From: Tibeticola sediminis
GTDB lineage: Bacteria; Pseudomonadota; Gammaproteobacteria; Burkholderiales; Burkholderiaceae_C
Reading direction: 5' to 3'
Length of the DNA: 64,000 bases
Assembly: GCF_003843835.1 (NCBI RefSeq)
Contig: NZ_RKQL01000004.1
Span: 246,354 to 310,353 of the forward strand
Made by a program: the position numbers and the translations under genes. Positions 1-9,379 of this stretch are shown in pieces; position 1 is the first letter of the stretch; every line of letters starts with the position of its first letter. The notes beneath the pieces were generated by a model. It saw only the letters and a list, made by a program, of their open reading frames with translations. It did no database searches and had not been told where the DNA came from.

Positions 1-2
1 TG

Positions 3-170
3 CACAAGTCCGGGCCGCAGCCGGGCTTTGTCGTGGTGCTCGAGCACATTCCGGCCAACGGCAAGTTCGACAAGGAAGCGCGCGAACAGTTGCTCGACAT
101 CTTCCGCGACGCGGCGGACTACTGGGCCGACCGCAAGGTTCCCTTCAGGGTCTTCTATTCTTTTCAGTAG
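3..170 (+). CDS. Barstar-like (barnase inhibitor family) protein, C-terminal part
   Basis: Open reading frame entering from the left edge and ending at TAG 168-170; only the last 55 residues are in the window. The tail reads as a hydrophobic strand (FVVVLEHIP), an acidic/basic helix with FDKEAREQLLDIFRDAADYW, and ends in FYSFQ. This resembles the C-terminus of barstar-related proteins of Burkholderiales, from memory of the family rather than a search. Barstar proteins inhibit ribonucleases by direct binding; whether this one has a ribonuclease partner cannot be seen here. The start and any partner gene lie outside the window. Confidence 0.55.
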   Translation, partial: HKSGPQPGFVVVLEHIPANGKFDKEAREQLLDIFRDAADYWADRKVPFRVFYSFQ

Positions 171-184
171 CCCGTTCCGCATCC

Positions 185-370
185 ATGGGCCAAGCGGAAC
201 GGGCGGATGAGGCCAAAGCGCAGCACACCAGTGTCGCTGCGCCGGGGATCCATGCCCCCCAAGACAAGACCGACCCCGCCGTGGCAGCCAGTCTGCTGGT
301 GGATGTCTCGGTCGAGGCGCTGCGCATGAGCAGCCCTTTCAATGCCGGCTACTGGCTCAACGCAGCCTGA
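185..370 (+). CDS. Possible small hypothetical protein (61 aa)
   Basis: A 61-residue frame starting ATG 185 shortly after the barstar-like stop. No family is recognised. The product is mixed polar/hydrophobic with an amphipathic stretch (VAASLLVDVSVEALRM) and ends FNAGYWLNAA. Third codon positions are strongly G/C, as in neighbouring genes, but no good ribosome binding site precedes it. Its stop TGA (368-370) lies in a 17-bp repeat that also overlaps the topB stop codon at 48657-48673, which is weak support for a real gene end. It could equally be non-coding. Confidence 0.3.
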   Translation: MGQAERADEAKAQHTSVAAPGIHAPQDKTDPAVAASLLVDVSVEALRMSSPFNAGYWLNAA

Positions 371-437
371 GAGGCTGAGAGGGGATCGAACATGCCCGCC
401 CCTTCGGGCACACCCAATTCCCTCTCAGCCTCTGAGG
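366..437. repeat. Inverted repeat with 17-bp arms
   Basis: Arm CCTGAGAGGCTGAGAGG at 366-382 faces its complement CCTCTCAGCCTCTGAGG at 421-437 with one mismatch. The intervening bases also contain a small GCCCGCCCCTTCGGGC hairpin. The left arm sequence recurs exactly at 48657-48673 over the topB stop codon. It may end transcription of the barstar region, but there is no T-tract. Confidence 0.6.
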
Positions 438-494
438 CAACGCTGAGAACCCGTTCCCGCGATGAAGCGCCATCGCGGGAACCGATTCAGCGCG
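436..494. repeat. Element B fragment: end motifs around a 12-bp hairpin
   Basis: GGCAACGCTGA (436-446) and ATTCAGCGCGG (485-495) are the two end motifs of element B. Between them is a perfect stem: GTTCCCGCGATG 453-464 pairs with CATCGCGGGAAC 471-482, with a 6-nt loop. The block overlaps the rsmA stop (487-489) and could act as its terminator, although no T-run follows on the minus strand. A TGA trinucleotide directly precedes the left end. Confidence 0.55.
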
Positions 495-1257
495 GTTTCG
501 GATCCAGTTCCTGTGCCAGCGCGAGGTAGTCGCCCACGGGCACTTCCTCGGCGCGGCGGTGCAGGTCGAAGCTGCTGGTGCTGCCCCGCGCTTCGAGCCA
601 GCGGCCGAGGCTGTGCCGCAGCAGTTTGCGGCGCTGGCTGAAAGCCACACGCACGAGCTCGGAGAGCAAGGCCGCATCGACGGCCGCCGGGGATTCGATT
701 GGGCGCATCCGCACCACCGCGCTGTCCACGCGGGGCGGCGGGTTGAAGCACTCGGGCGGCACGTCGAGCAGCCACTCCATCGCATAACGCCACTGCAGCA
801 TCACCGAAAGCCGGCCATAAGCGGCGGTGGCGGGCGCCGCGACCATGCGGTCGACCACCTCTTTTTGCAGCATGAAGTGCTGATCGCGGACGCAGTCGGC
901 CACCTCGAGCAAATGGAAGAGGATCGGGCTCGAGATGTTGTAGGGCAGGTTGCCCACGATGCGCAGCGCCGCACCTTTGCGCTCGGCGAGTGCGCGGAAA
1001 TCCACGCGCAGTACGTCGGCTTCGATGACCTCGAGTGCGCTGCGTTGGCGCAGCCGCGCCGCGAGATCACGATCGAGTTCGATCACCGTCAAAGCCCCGC
1101 TGCGCGCCACGAGCGGGTTGGTCATCGCGCCAAGCCCAGGGCCGATTTCGACGAGCGGCTCACCGGGTTTGGGATCGATCGCATCGACGATGGCGTCGAG
1201 GATTGCGGGGTCGGCCAGGAAATGCTGGCCGAAACGCTTGCGGGCGATGTGCTTCAC
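487..1257 (-). CDS. rsmA: 16S rRNA (adenine1518/1519-N6)-dimethyltransferase RsmA (KsgA)
   Basis: Dimethylates two adjacent adenosines in the 3'-terminal hairpin of 16S rRNA with SAM, a late step in 30S assembly. The 256-residue product has the usual length. The SAM-binding motif EIGPGLG is at 37-43 and the catalytic N6-adenine motif NLPYNI at 103-108; the C-terminal part is the helical domain of the family. It starts with GTG at 1255-1257, overlapping the surA stop as GTGA, so the two are translationally coupled. In many relatives pdxA lies between surA and rsmA; it is absent here. Confidence 0.96.
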   Translation of the reverse strand: MKHIARKRFGQHFLADPAILDAIVDAIDPKPGEPLVEIGPGLGAMTNPLVARSGALTVIELDRDLAARLRQRSALEVIEADVLRVDFRALAERKGAALRIVGNLPYNISSPILFHLLEVADCVRDQHFMLQKEVVDRMVAAPATAAYGRLSVMLQWRYAMEWLLDVPPECFNPPPRVDSAVVRMRPIESPAAVDAALLSELVRVAFSQRRKLLRHSLGRWLEARGSTSSFDLHRRAEEVPVGDYLALAQELDPKPR

Positions 1258-2696
1258 GGCGCCTGGGGCGGTTCGCGCAACTCGACGTAGGCACGGGCCC
1301 GCACGTCGCGCGCCCAGCGCTCGTAGGCTTCCTCGAGCTTTTTCTCGCGCGCGAGGTTGCGCGCGATCTCGCGTTGTTCCTGGGGTGTCAGGGTCTTTTC
1401 GCGCCGCTCGAGCAGCTGGATGAGGTGGACGCCGAAGCGCGAAACCACGGGCGGGCTGATTTCGCCCGGCGCGAGCTGCGCCAGCGCCTCTTCGAATTCC
1501 GGAACGAACTGCCCGGGGCTGGCCCAGCCCAGATCGCCCCCTTCACGGGCGCTGCCATCTTGCGAGTATTCGCGGGCGAGGGCTGCAAAGTCGGCCTGGC
1601 CGCGCAGCACCCGGGCCCGCAGTTCGGCCAGGCGCTCGCGCGCCTGCGCTTCGCTGAGTTTCGGACCCGGACGCAGCAGGATGTGCCGCGCATGGGTTTG
1701 CGTGACCTGGGTGGGCAGGGCATCGGGCACGCGCCGCTCGAGTACCTTGAGGATGTGGAAGCCCGCGCCGGAGCGGATGGGCCCGACGACCGCCCCCGGC
1801 GCTGCCCCGCGGATGGCCTCGACGAACAGCTCCGGATAGCGGTCGAGCGGCCGCAGGCCGAGCATGCCGCCGCTTTCCCGGCCTTCGGGCGACTGGGAGA
1901 ACTGCCGCGCGAGGGCCGCGAAATCCTCGCCCTGCCGAGCGCGCTGCGCCAGTTCGAGCGCGCGCTGGCGCAGCGCCCCGACCTGCTGCTGGCTCGCCTG
2001 CTCGGGCACGGCGACGAGGATGTGGCCCAGGTTGACCAGCTCCGGCGCGCCGTCCTGCGCGGCCTGGAGCGAGGCGATGAACTCGTCGACGTCGGCTTCG
2101 GTCACCTGCAGGCGGGAGGCGACTTCGCGTTCGCGCAGCCGCGTCAGGATGATTTGCCGCCGCAGGTTCTCGCGGAACTCGCGCAGGCTGACGCCGCGGC
2201 GCTCGAGTTCGCGGTGCAGTTGCTCGACACTGAGCCCGTTTTGCCGCGCGACGTTCTGCTCGGCTTGATCGACCGCTGTGTCATCGACCTTGATGCCTTG
2301 CTCGGCGGCCAGTTGCAGTTGGGCGCGCTCGGAAATGAGGCGCTCGAGCACCTCGCGCTCGAGGGTGGCGCGATCGGGCTGCGGGCCGCCACGCGCGGCC
2401 AGTTGGGCCTGCAACTGTTCGACGGCGCGCTGCACCTCGCGGTTCGTGATCGGCTCGTCGTTGACCACGGCCACGATGAAGTCGGCGGGCTGGGGGCCGC
2501 GAACCGCCGGGGGCAGCGTGGCCGCCGCCACTGCCGGGGCCAGGGTCGAGGCCGACGTTCCGGGCTTGAGGCGTAAGCCCTGTGCCGTACCCAAAGTCGG
2601 CGCGAGCAGGCCGACGCACAGCAGCGCCGTGAGGGCCTGGCTCAAGGCCGGAAGGCGGCGCGCGTGCGGCAAAGGTGGGAGGGAGGCCTCAGTCAT
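1254..2696 (-). CDS. surA: Periplasmic chaperone / peptidyl-prolyl isomerase SurA
   Basis: Periplasmic chaperone that escorts outer-membrane beta-barrel proteins. The 480-aa product starts at MTEASLPPL (ATG 2694-2696), followed by a hydrophobic signal sequence ending near GTAQG. After the N-terminal SurA chaperone domain come two parvulin (PpiC) rotamase domains, roughly residues 220-320 and 330-430, each with the typical GHILV / ARHILLR and GGxLG patterns. The frame stays open upstream but that part overlaps lptD, so the internal ATG is chosen; it overlaps the lptD stop by 8 nt. LptD is a known SurA client, which fits the operon. Confidence 0.95.
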   Translation of the reverse strand: MTEASLPPLPHARRLPALSQALTALLCVGLLAPTLGTAQGLRLKPGTSASTLAPAVAAATLPPAVRGPQPADFIVAVVNDEPITNREVQRAVEQLQAQLAARGGPQPDRATLEREVLERLISERAQLQLAAEQGIKVDDTAVDQAEQNVARQNGLSVEQLHRELERRGVSLREFRENLRRQIILTRLREREVASRLQVTEADVDEFIASLQAAQDGAPELVNLGHILVAVPEQASQQQVGALRQRALELAQRARQGEDFAALARQFSQSPEGRESGGMLGLRPLDRYPELFVEAIRGAAPGAVVGPIRSGAGFHILKVLERRVPDALPTQVTQTHARHILLRPGPKLSEAQARERLAELRARVLRGQADFAALAREYSQDGSAREGGDLGWASPGQFVPEFEEALAQLAPGEISPPVVSRFGVHLIQLLERREKTLTPQEQREIARNLAREKKLEEAYERWARDVRARAYVELREPPQAP

Positions 2697-5064
2697 AGTT
2701 GCTGAATCGGCTCGGCGGGGGCGCCGGCTCGCGGAGGTATTGATAGCGGGGTATGTTATCGCGCAGCGTCTTGAGGGGGTTGGAGCCCAGACGCGAGAAG
2801 CCCACGAGTTCGAGCTGGAACATGATGCGGCTGCTCGAGCTCGCCGCACCGCTTTGGAGCCGGTCGAACACGACGCGGCCGATCCAGCAGCCCGCGTCGT
2901 ACTCGAAGCCGAGGATCGCGTCGACCAGCTTGTGCTCCATCACGCTGAAGTTGAGCCGCCCGACGCTGTACCAGCGCCCGGCCCCGAGGCCGCGGCCGGG
3001 GCCGAGGTCTAGGCCCGGGTCGTTCCAGAGGTCGTTGAGCGGCCACTGCCAGCCCATGTCGAGCTGTTCGCTGATGCCATTTTTGAGGCGGTAGCCGGCG
3101 CTGAGCACCCGATAGTTGCCCGGCGAGTAACGTGCGCCGAGCGTCGTGCGCAGCGAGCGGCCGGTTTTCGGGTTGAATTGCAAACCGGCGTCGGCGCGCC
3201 AGCGCGGGCTCCACTGCAAGGAGCCGCCGACGAGGATGTCGCTGAGTCGCTCGTCGATCGGGGTTTCGCCCGGCAAGGTGACTTTTTGGCTGGAGAAGCG
3301 CAAACGCTGCGCGAGCCCGAGGCGGACGAGCTCGCCGCCGTTGTCCGCGTCATACAGACGGCTGACCAGGCCCAGCGTGAGCAGGTTTTCATCGGCGATC
3401 CGATCCGAGCCGACGTAGGGGTTGTCGGAAAAAATGCTGTCGAGGTTGAAGTCCTTGGCGGCGGTGTCGTAGACCGGCAGCGCCTGCTGGTCGCGGTAGG
3501 GGGTGTAGACATAGAGCGCGCGAGGCTCGAGGGTCTGGCGCACGGCGCGGCCGAAGTAGGCCGTGTCGCGCTCGAAGATCAGGCCGCCGTCGAGACTGAA
3601 GGTCGGCAGGCTGCGTGTGGCGCGGGTGCGTCCGTCGACCAAGGGCGCGTCGAACGCGTAGTGGGTGTGGTTGGTGCGCAGTGTCGGGGTGAGAAAGCTG
3701 CCGGGCGTGAGCCAGGTGTAGCCGATTTGCGCGCTCAGCACGCTGCGCTCGGCGTTCGGTTGCAGCGTGCGCGTCGCATCGGCGCGGAATCGGCTGTAGT
3801 CGGCGTCCAGCGTGTACTGCCAGCCGCGGCTGGGGCTTAGGCCATAGCGCGCCGTGAGTTGGGGCAGGCGATCGTAGGGCGGGATGATCGGCGCGTCGGG
3901 TGTCTGCAGGGTTTGCCATTTGAGGCTGCGCCACTGCGCAGACCAAGCGCCCTGACTCCACGAGAGCCGGCCGTCGGCGGGCAGCAGGCGGGGCGTCAGC
4001 GCCGGGATGCCGCGCGTGAAGTCGCGCCAGTAGTCCGCGTCGCTCACGCGGTTGAGGTTCAGGCTCAGGCCCGTGCCGGCAGCCAGCGTGGCCTGATGCT
4101 GGGTCGACAGACCCCAGCGGTCGCGGCCGCGCAGCCGGTCCGAGGGCATGAGGTTGCCCAGGACCTGACCGCTCGCGACGGGCGCCAGGTAGCGAAACTC
4201 GCCGCCCACGGCCACGCCACGGCGGCTCATCAGCGTCGGCGTGAGTGTGGCGTCGTAGTTCGGGGCGAGGTTGAGGTAATAGGGCTGCGCGTAGGTGAAG
4301 CCTCCGACGCTGTCGAGGTCGAGTGTGGGCGGCAAAAAGCCCGAGCGGCGCTGGTCGCCGAGGGGAAACGCAAAGCCCGGCACCGGCAGGATCGGCACGC
4401 CCTTGAACTCCAGCACCCCGCCGTGCGCGCGGCCTTCTTCGGCTTCGTTGTCGATGTCGATGCGCGCGGCCCGCAAGACCCAGTCGGGCAGCCATTCGGG
4501 GCCGTTGCGGCGGCAGGTGCTGTAGCGCACGTCGTGGACCTGGCTGCGATGGTCGTCGATGAACTCGGCCCGCGCGGCCTCGCCGTAGCCGCCGTTCTTC
4601 AGGAAGGAAAAGCTGGGCTGGGTGAAAAAGCCGCTGCCGTCGTCGAGGTGCAGCTCGAGCTCGGGCCCGCGATAGACATTGCCGTAGCGGTTGAGCCGCA
4701 CGTCGCCTTCGGCGCGGACCGTGTTGGTGGCGCGGTCGTAGCGCAGGCGTTCGGCGCGAATGACGGTGTCGACGCGGCGCAGCATCGCATCGCCCTCGAG
4801 CACGCTCTCGCCGTCGATCTGGCCGTGCAGGCCATCACCGAATAGAAAGGTGGGCGCTTGGCGCCGCGCCTCGGCGCTGATCGGCTCGGCCAGCGCCTCG
4901 CTCGGACGCAGGGCGGGCGCGGGCTCAGATTCGGACTGGGCGCGGGCGCAGCTGGCACCGAGCGCAAGCAGGCACAGCAGCGCGGCGCGCAGCCGCTCGG
5001 CCGCAAGCGGCGTCAAGCATCGAGGGGATTCTTCCGGGCCAGAGGCCGGCGCGCGCGGGAGCAT
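2689..5064 (-). CDS. lptD: LPS-assembly outer membrane protein LptD
   Basis: Outer-membrane beta-barrel that, with the lipoprotein LptE, inserts lipopolysaccharide into the outer leaflet. 791 residues from ATG 5064 with a signal sequence (LRAALLCLLALGASCARAQ), an N-terminal LptA-like jellyroll domain (ADAxxxxGDVRLNRYGN type repeats) and a long C-terminal barrel. Only single cysteines are seen at the two places where E. coli has its disulfide pairs (DVRYSTC and DAGCW). A TTG 27 nt upstream is an alternative start. It diverges from amgK across about 60 bp that must hold both promoters. Confidence 0.94.
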   Translation of the reverse strand: MLPRAPASGPEESPRCLTPLAAERLRAALLCLLALGASCARAQSESEPAPALRPSEALAEPISAEARRQAPTFLFGDGLHGQIDGESVLEGDAMLRRVDTVIRAERLRYDRATNTVRAEGDVRLNRYGNVYRGPELELHLDDGSGFFTQPSFSFLKNGGYGEAARAEFIDDHRSQVHDVRYSTCRRNGPEWLPDWVLRAARIDIDNEAEEGRAHGGVLEFKGVPILPVPGFAFPLGDQRRSGFLPPTLDLDSVGGFTYAQPYYLNLAPNYDATLTPTLMSRRGVAVGGEFRYLAPVASGQVLGNLMPSDRLRGRDRWGLSTQHQATLAAGTGLSLNLNRVSDADYWRDFTRGIPALTPRLLPADGRLSWSQGAWSAQWRSLKWQTLQTPDAPIIPPYDRLPQLTARYGLSPSRGWQYTLDADYSRFRADATRTLQPNAERSVLSAQIGYTWLTPGSFLTPTLRTNHTHYAFDAPLVDGRTRATRSLPTFSLDGGLIFERDTAYFGRAVRQTLEPRALYVYTPYRDQQALPVYDTAAKDFNLDSIFSDNPYVGSDRIADENLLTLGLVSRLYDADNGGELVRLGLAQRLRFSSQKVTLPGETPIDERLSDILVGGSLQWSPRWRADAGLQFNPKTGRSLRTTLGARYSPGNYRVLSAGYRLKNGISEQLDMGWQWPLNDLWNDPGLDLGPGRGLGAGRWYSVGRLNFSVMEHKLVDAILGFEYDAGCWIGRVVFDRLQSGAASSSSRIMFQLELVGFSRLGSNPLKTLRDNIPRYQYLREPAPPPSRFSNYD

Positions 5065-5124
5065 GGAGGGGTCGTTTCGGCGGTGCAACAAGGGGAGAGC
5101 CCGTCTGCATAGAATCGATTATCC

Positions 5125-6231
5125 ATGAGCGATCTACCTACCCCTGCGACTCCCCAGCCCTCGCCCATCCTCTGGTCCGACCCCGAACGGGGCGCGGCGT
5201 TTGCGCGCTGGCTGGGCGCGCTGGCCCCGGTGCATGACCTGGCCGTCGACAGCCTGCGGTCCGCATCGGCCGACGCGAGTTTCCGGCGTTATTTCCGCAT
5301 CGATCGGCGGGGCGGGGGAAGCTGCATCGTGATGGACGCGCCGCCCCAGTACGAGAACAGCGTGCCCTTCGTGCGGGTGGCCGCGCTGCTGCGCGAGGCG
5401 GGTTTGGTGGCGCCCGAGATCTGGGCATGGGATGAGGCGCAGGGCTTCCTGCTGCTGAGCGACCTGGGGCCGACGACGATGATGTCGCAGCTCGACTCGG
5501 CGCGCCCCGAAGCCGCAGCGCCGCTCTTTGCCGCTGCCACCGATGTGCTGGTGCAATGGCAGCGCGCGAGCCGCCCCGACATGCTGCCGCCTTACGACGA
5601 GGCGTTGTTGCGGCGCGAACTCGCGCTCTTCCCCGACTGGTACTTGCGTCGGCATCGGGGCCTCGAACTCACACCGGCGCAGGCCGAGGTGCTCGCGCGG
5701 ACCGACGAGCTGCTGGTGCGTCAGGCCTTGGCCACGCCGCGGGTCTATGTGCACCGCGACTTCATGCCGCGCAACCTCATGGTGCTGTCCGGCGACGGGC
5801 CCGCGCCTCGGCTCGGGGTGCTGGACTTTCAGGATGCGGTCGAAGGCCCCATCACCTACGACATCGCCAGTTTGCTGCGCGACGCCTTCATCAGCTGGGA
5901 CGAAGCCTTCGTGCTCGACGTCACCGTGCGCTATTGGGAAAAGGCGCGCAAGGCCGGGCTGATGGATTTCGAGGATTGGCACAGCGACTTTGGCGCGTTT
6001 TGGCGCGCGGTGGAGTGGATGGGGCTGCAGCGGCACCTCAAGGTGGCGGGCATTTTTGCGCGACTCACGCTGCGCGACGGCAAGCCGCAGTACCTGGCCG
6101 ATGCGCCACGCTTCATCGGCTACATCCGCGCTACGGCGGCCCGTTATCGGGAATTCACGCCGCTTTTGCGCCTCATCGACGAGGTCGAGGGCTTGCAGGC
6201 GGCCAGCGGCTGGGCTTTGGGCCGAATGTGA
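5125..6231 (+). CDS. amgK: N-acetylmuramate/N-acetylglucosamine anomeric kinase AmgK
   Basis: Aminoglycoside-phosphotransferase-fold kinase (368 aa) that phosphorylates the anomeric carbon of MurNAc in the cell-wall recycling bypass to UDP-MurNAc, the route that makes cells tolerant to fosfomycin. The kinase loop VHRDFMPRNLM and the metal-binding LDFQDAVEGP segment are clear, with the nucleotide-binding SFRRYFRI strand near the N-terminus. Placement divergent from lptD is common. The partner uridylyltransferase murU usually follows directly, but here it is about 42 kb away (48682), and rsmE follows instead. Confidence 0.88.
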   Translation: MSDLPTPATPQPSPILWSDPERGAAFARWLGALAPVHDLAVDSLRSASADASFRRYFRIDRRGGGSCIVMDAPPQYENSVPFVRVAALLREAGLVAPEIWAWDEAQGFLLLSDLGPTTMMSQLDSARPEAAAPLFAAATDVLVQWQRASRPDMLPPYDEALLRRELALFPDWYLRRHRGLELTPAQAEVLARTDELLVRQALATPRVYVHRDFMPRNLMVLSGDGPAPRLGVLDFQDAVEGPITYDIASLLRDAFISWDEAFVLDVTVRYWEKARKAGLMDFEDWHSDFGAFWRAVEWMGLQRHLKVAGIFARLTLRDGKPQYLADAPRFIGYIRATAARYREFTPLLRLIDEVEGLQAASGWALGRM

Positions 6232-6284
6232 TCCAATCGCCGGCGTGTTTCGGTCTTTTCTTGCTATCAAAAAGTGATTGCTTG

Positions 6285-7019
6285 ATGCCGCGCATTTACT
6301 GCTTCCTGCCGCTGTCCGAGGGCGCGCTCGTGGTGCTGGACGCGGCGGCGTCGCGCCACGTTCAGGTGTTGCGCGCGCAACCGGGCGATGCGCTCACCCT
6401 GTTTACCGGCGCAGGCGGTCAATGGCAGGGCACGATCGAGCGCATGGGCCGCAGCGAGGTGACGGTGCGGATCGGCGGCTTCGAGCCGCTCGAGCGCGAG
6501 GCCGCGCGACCGGTGCATCTGGCCTGCGGCATGCCGGCCAACGAGCGCATGGACTGGCTGGTCGAAAAAGCCACCGAACTCGGGGCGGTGCGCGTGCAGC
6601 CGCTGCACACCGCGCACAGCGTGCTGCGCCTGAGCGCCGAGCGCGCGGCCAAGAAGCAGCAGCATTGGCAGCAGGTGGCGGTGGCCGCCTGCGAGCAGTG
6701 CGGACGCAACCGCGTGCCCACGATCGAGCCCGTGCGCACGCTCTCGGCTTGGCTCGGCAGCGCCGAAGCGCAGGCACCCGCCGCGGCGCTGCGCTGCGTG
6801 CTCTCGCTCGCCGAGGGCGCGCGGCCGTGGGGCGAGCTGCTGCGCAGCGCGACGCCCACGCAGCCCGTGTGGCTGCTCAGCGGCCCCGAAGGCGGCTTGT
6901 CGGCCGAGGAAGACGCACAGGCGCGGGCCTACGGCTTCGTGCCCGTGACGCTGGGGCCGCGCGTGCTGCGCGCCGAAACCGCGCCGCTGGCGGCGCTGGC
7001 GCTGGCGACCCTGGGCTGA
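6285..7019 (+). CDS. rsmE: 16S rRNA (uracil1498-N3)-methyltransferase RsmE
   Basis: SPOUT-class SAM methyltransferase that makes m3U1498 in 16S rRNA. The 244-aa product from ATG 6285 (MPRIYCFLP) has the N-terminal PUA-like domain and the C-terminal trefoil knot with LSGPEGG (about 198-204) and LGPRVLRAETA (from about 223), both family signatures. It lies 53 nt after amgK on the same strand. Its TGA stop (7017-7019) falls inside the presumed 5-bp target duplication of an element A copy, so the element begins 2 nt after the stop. Confidence 0.95.
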   Translation: MPRIYCFLPLSEGALVVLDAAASRHVQVLRAQPGDALTLFTGAGGQWQGTIERMGRSEVTVRIGGFEPLEREAARPVHLACGMPANERMDWLVEKATELGAVRVQPLHTAHSVLRLSAERAAKKQQHWQQVAVAACEQCGRNRVPTIEPVRTLSAWLGSAEAQAPAAALRCVLSLAEGARPWGELLRSATPTQPVWLLSGPEGGLSAEEDAQARAYGFVPVTLGPRVLRAETAPLAALALATLG

Positions 7020-7020
7020 C

Positions 7021-7255
7021 CCTAAATCCGGCAGTTGACCGCTTTTCGCGAAAAGCAAGGTGTTGATGTTTCAACAATTTTCGGTGCGCAGGCCCTTCAC
7101 CGCTTGGGTGAGCGCTGCGCACCAGTTCGAGCCGCCCTCGGGCCCGGGGGCAGCGTTGCAAATCCTCGCCATGGCGCCCGCCATGGCTGTGGTTTGCGCC
7201 TTGCCCGCGCGCCCGATGACGGCCCGTACGGGCGCGCCCAACTGCCGGATTTAGG
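7021..7255 (+). mobile_element. Element A copy 1: MITE-like element with 17-bp terminal inverted repeats
   Basis: Starts CCTAAATCCGGCAGTTG (7021-7037) and ends with the exact inverted copy CAACTGCCGGATTTAGG (7239-7255). Flanks CTGAC (7016-7020) and CTCAC (7256-7260) look like a decayed 5-bp target duplication. Inside are a perfect palindrome GCTTTTCGCGAAAAGC, a GTTGA/TCAAC hairpin and an imperfect inverted core (GCAAATCCTCGCCATGGC against GCCATGGCTGTGGTTTGC). No transposase is encoded. The copy fills most of the space between rsmE and the MFS gene. Confidence 0.85.
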
Positions 7256-7327
7256 CTCACGGGTTCCGCGGGGCTGCGCCGCCCGCCCGTGCACGTTGAG
7301 CAGCCAGGCCGCTGCTAGACTGCCCCA

Positions 7328-8491
7328 ATGAACGCTTCCTTGCTGTTGTTGGCCCTGTGTCAGGGTTTGTTTCTCACCAACAACGTCGTCTTCATCGCCA
7401 TCAACGGCCTGGTGGGCTACCAACTGGCGCCGGCGGGATGGATGGCGACCCTGCCGGTGATGGGCTATGTGGTTGGCGGTGCACTCTCGACCGGGCTCGT
7501 GGCGCGCGCGCAGATGCGCTGGGGGCGGCAGCGCAGTTTTCAGCTCGGGCTGGTGGTGGCGCTGGTCTCGACGCTGTTGTGCGCGTATGCCGCCTGGAGC
7601 CGGAATTTTGGCTTGCTCGTCGCTGCGACGGTGCTGGCGGGCTACTACAGCGCCAACGGGCAGCTCTACCGGTTCGCTGCCGCCGAGCTCGCCGCGCCTG
7701 CGTTTCGCGAGCGCGCCGTCTCGCTCGTGTTGGCGGGCGGTCTGCTGGGTGCGGTGATCGGCCCAAACCTGGCCGCGCGCACGCGCACCTTGACCGAGAC
7801 GCCTTTCGTCGGTGCTTACCTTGCGCTGGCCGTCGTGGCGTTGCTGTCCATGGCGCTCATGGCCGGGGTGCGCTTTCCGCCGGTGCCGCCGAAGTCGGAC
7901 GGCGATGCCCCGGGCCGACCGTTGTCGGAGATCGTGCGCCAGCCGGTGTTCATCGTCGCCACCGCCGGTGCCGCGCTCGGTTACGGCGTGATGAACCTGC
8001 TGATGGCGGCCACGCCGCTGGCCATGGATGTGTGCGGCTTTCCCTTCGACGACGCGGCGCTGGTGCTCGAGTGGCACGTCATCGGCATGTACGCGCCGGG
8101 GTTCTTCACCGGGCATTGGATCCGCCGGTTCGGCACGCTGCCCATCATGGGCGTGGGCGTCTTGCTCAACGCCACATGCATGGCGCTGGCGTTGTCGGGC
8201 GTGGAGCTGCAGCACTTCCTGGTGGCCTTGTTTCTTCTGGGTGTGGGGTGGAACTTCCTGTTCACCGGCAGCACCACGCTCGCTTTGCAAGCCTATCGGC
8301 CCGAGGAGCGCGACCGTGCGCAAGCCTTCATCAACTTTTGCATGTTCAGCACCATGGCGGTGACCTCCTTCGCCTCGGGCGCCCTCGTGACGACGCAGGG
8401 CTGGGCGCTGCTCAACTGGGGGTCGTTGATCCCGGTCGCCCTGCTGGGATTGGCGATCCTATGGCTGGCACGGCAAGCGCCGCGACGATGA
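7328..8491 (+). CDS. Major facilitator superfamily transporter
   Basis: A 387-aa very hydrophobic protein with about 12 predicted membrane helices starting at the N-terminus (LLLLALCQGLFLTNNVVFIAINGLVGY). The loop after helix 2 carries an R-rich GxLxxR-like segment (ARAQMRWGRQRSFQLG), typical of MFS carriers, and a second charged loop YRPEERDRAQAF follows in the C-terminal half. The substrate is unknown. It stands alone: downstream is a convergent hydrolase and upstream an element A copy, so its promoter must lie in the roughly 70 bp after the element or within the element. Confidence 0.8.
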   Translation: MNASLLLLALCQGLFLTNNVVFIAINGLVGYQLAPAGWMATLPVMGYVVGGALSTGLVARAQMRWGRQRSFQLGLVVALVSTLLCAYAAWSRNFGLLVAATVLAGYYSANGQLYRFAAAELAAPAFRERAVSLVLAGGLLGAVIGPNLAARTRTLTETPFVGAYLALAVVALLSMALMAGVRFPPVPPKSDGDAPGRPLSEIVRQPVFIVATAGAALGYGVMNLLMAATPLAMDVCGFPFDDAALVLEWHVIGMYAPGFFTGHWIRRFGTLPIMGVGVLLNATCMALALSGVELQHFLVALFLLGVGWNFLFTGSTTLALQAYRPEERDRAQAFINFCMFSTMAVTSFASGALVTTQGWALLNWGSLIPVALLGLAILWLARQAPRR

Positions 8492-8511
8492 GGCGCCGCA
8501 CGAGGGGACAC

Positions 8512-9357
8512 TCAAGGAAACCGCGCATCCAGCCAGCGTCGCAGTTGCAACAACACGCTTTGGCGGTGCGTTTCGTTGAAGGTCTCGTGGTAGAGCGGCT
8601 CAAAACGGTGCGCTTCCACCAGGGCCGGCGGTGCGGCTGCGGCGAAGCGCTGCGCCCCGCGGGGGTCGACGAGCCGGTCGGCGCCCGCATACAGCAGCAA
8701 GGTCGGAACGGCCCAGTGCGCCGCGGCGGCTTGCACGATGGGGCCGGATGCGTCGATGAAACGTGCCAGCCGCGCGCTGATGCGGTCATGCACGCAAGGG
8801 TCCTGGCGATAGGCTGCCACGACCGCCGGGTCGTGCGAGAGCGCGGCAGGATCCAGACCGTTGCTCACGGCCCAGTCGGGCGCCAGGCGCAGCAGCAGCG
8901 CGATGAGCGCGCGCTGCGCGAACCCCAGACCCGCATCGAACGCGGGCGAAGACAACACCAGTCCATCGGCGAGTCGCGGCTGTTCGGCGAGCAGCCGCGC
9001 CGCGACCAGGCCACCCAGGCTGTGCCCGAGCAGGATCAGCGGTGCGAGCGCGTGCTGCGCCCGCGTGTAACCAATCAGGTCGGCCAGGTCGTCCAGCAGG
9101 CGGCGCTCGTGGGGCAGCGTGCCGCGCGGGCCATCCGAGTCGCCGTGGCCGTATTGGTCGTATCCCCGCACCGAAAAACCCCAGCGGTTGAGTTCTTCGG
9201 CCAGCGCGTCATAGCGCCCGGCATGTTCCCCGAGGCCATGCACCAGCAGGACGACCCCGCGCACCCGACCGCCGTGCGCGGGCTCAGCCGCCCAGTCATA
9301 ACAGGCGATGCGCGCGCCGTCCGAGGCGGTGTATGGGCGGATCGTTGCGACGCTCAT
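8512..9357 (-). CDS. Alpha/beta hydrolase, monoacylglycerol lipase / lysophospholipase type
   Basis: A 281-aa serine hydrolase. It has the HGLGEHAGRY oxyanion region, DQYGHGDSDGPRG, the nucleophile elbow GHSLGG and a late acid/His region (YAGADRLVDP, EPLYHETFNE), the pattern of PldB/monoglyceride lipase proteins. No signal peptide is seen, so it is probably cytoplasmic and acts on monoacylglycerols, lysophospholipids or related esters; the true substrate is inferred. It converges with the MFS gene with a 20-bp gap. Its 5' flank directly faces element A copy 2, leaving only about 22 bp of native upstream DNA. Confidence 0.8.
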   Translation of the reverse strand: MSVATIRPYTASDGARIACYDWAAEPAHGGRVRGVVLLVHGLGEHAGRYDALAEELNRWGFSVRGYDQYGHGDSDGPRGTLPHERRLLDDLADLIGYTRAQHALAPLILLGHSLGGLVAARLLAEQPRLADGLVLSSPAFDAGLGFAQRALIALLLRLAPDWAVSNGLDPAALSHDPAVVAAYRQDPCVHDRISARLARFIDASGPIVQAAAAHWAVPTLLLYAGADRLVDPRGAQRFAAAAPPALVEAHRFEPLYHETFNETHRQSVLLQLRRWLDARFP

Positions 9358-9379
9358 CTCGTGGTCTTGAGCGCTTCAA

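Noticed and set aside
1035..2576. Long plus-strand frame opposite surA and rsmA
   Set aside because: Shadow of strongly identified genes; no ribosome binding site or recognisable domain.
5065..5091. TTG start giving LptD nine extra residues
   Set aside because: An ATG follows directly at 5064 and the signal sequence is complete from there; the upstream TTG has no better ribosome binding site.
7060..7254. A 64-residue frame inside element A (also in copy 2), starting MLMFQQFSV and ending GAPNCRI
   Set aside because: The differences between the two copies change amino acids at many places, and copy 3 breaks the frame after about two thirds. The stop lies in the terminal repeat. This looks like chance in a conserved DNA element, not a protein under selection.
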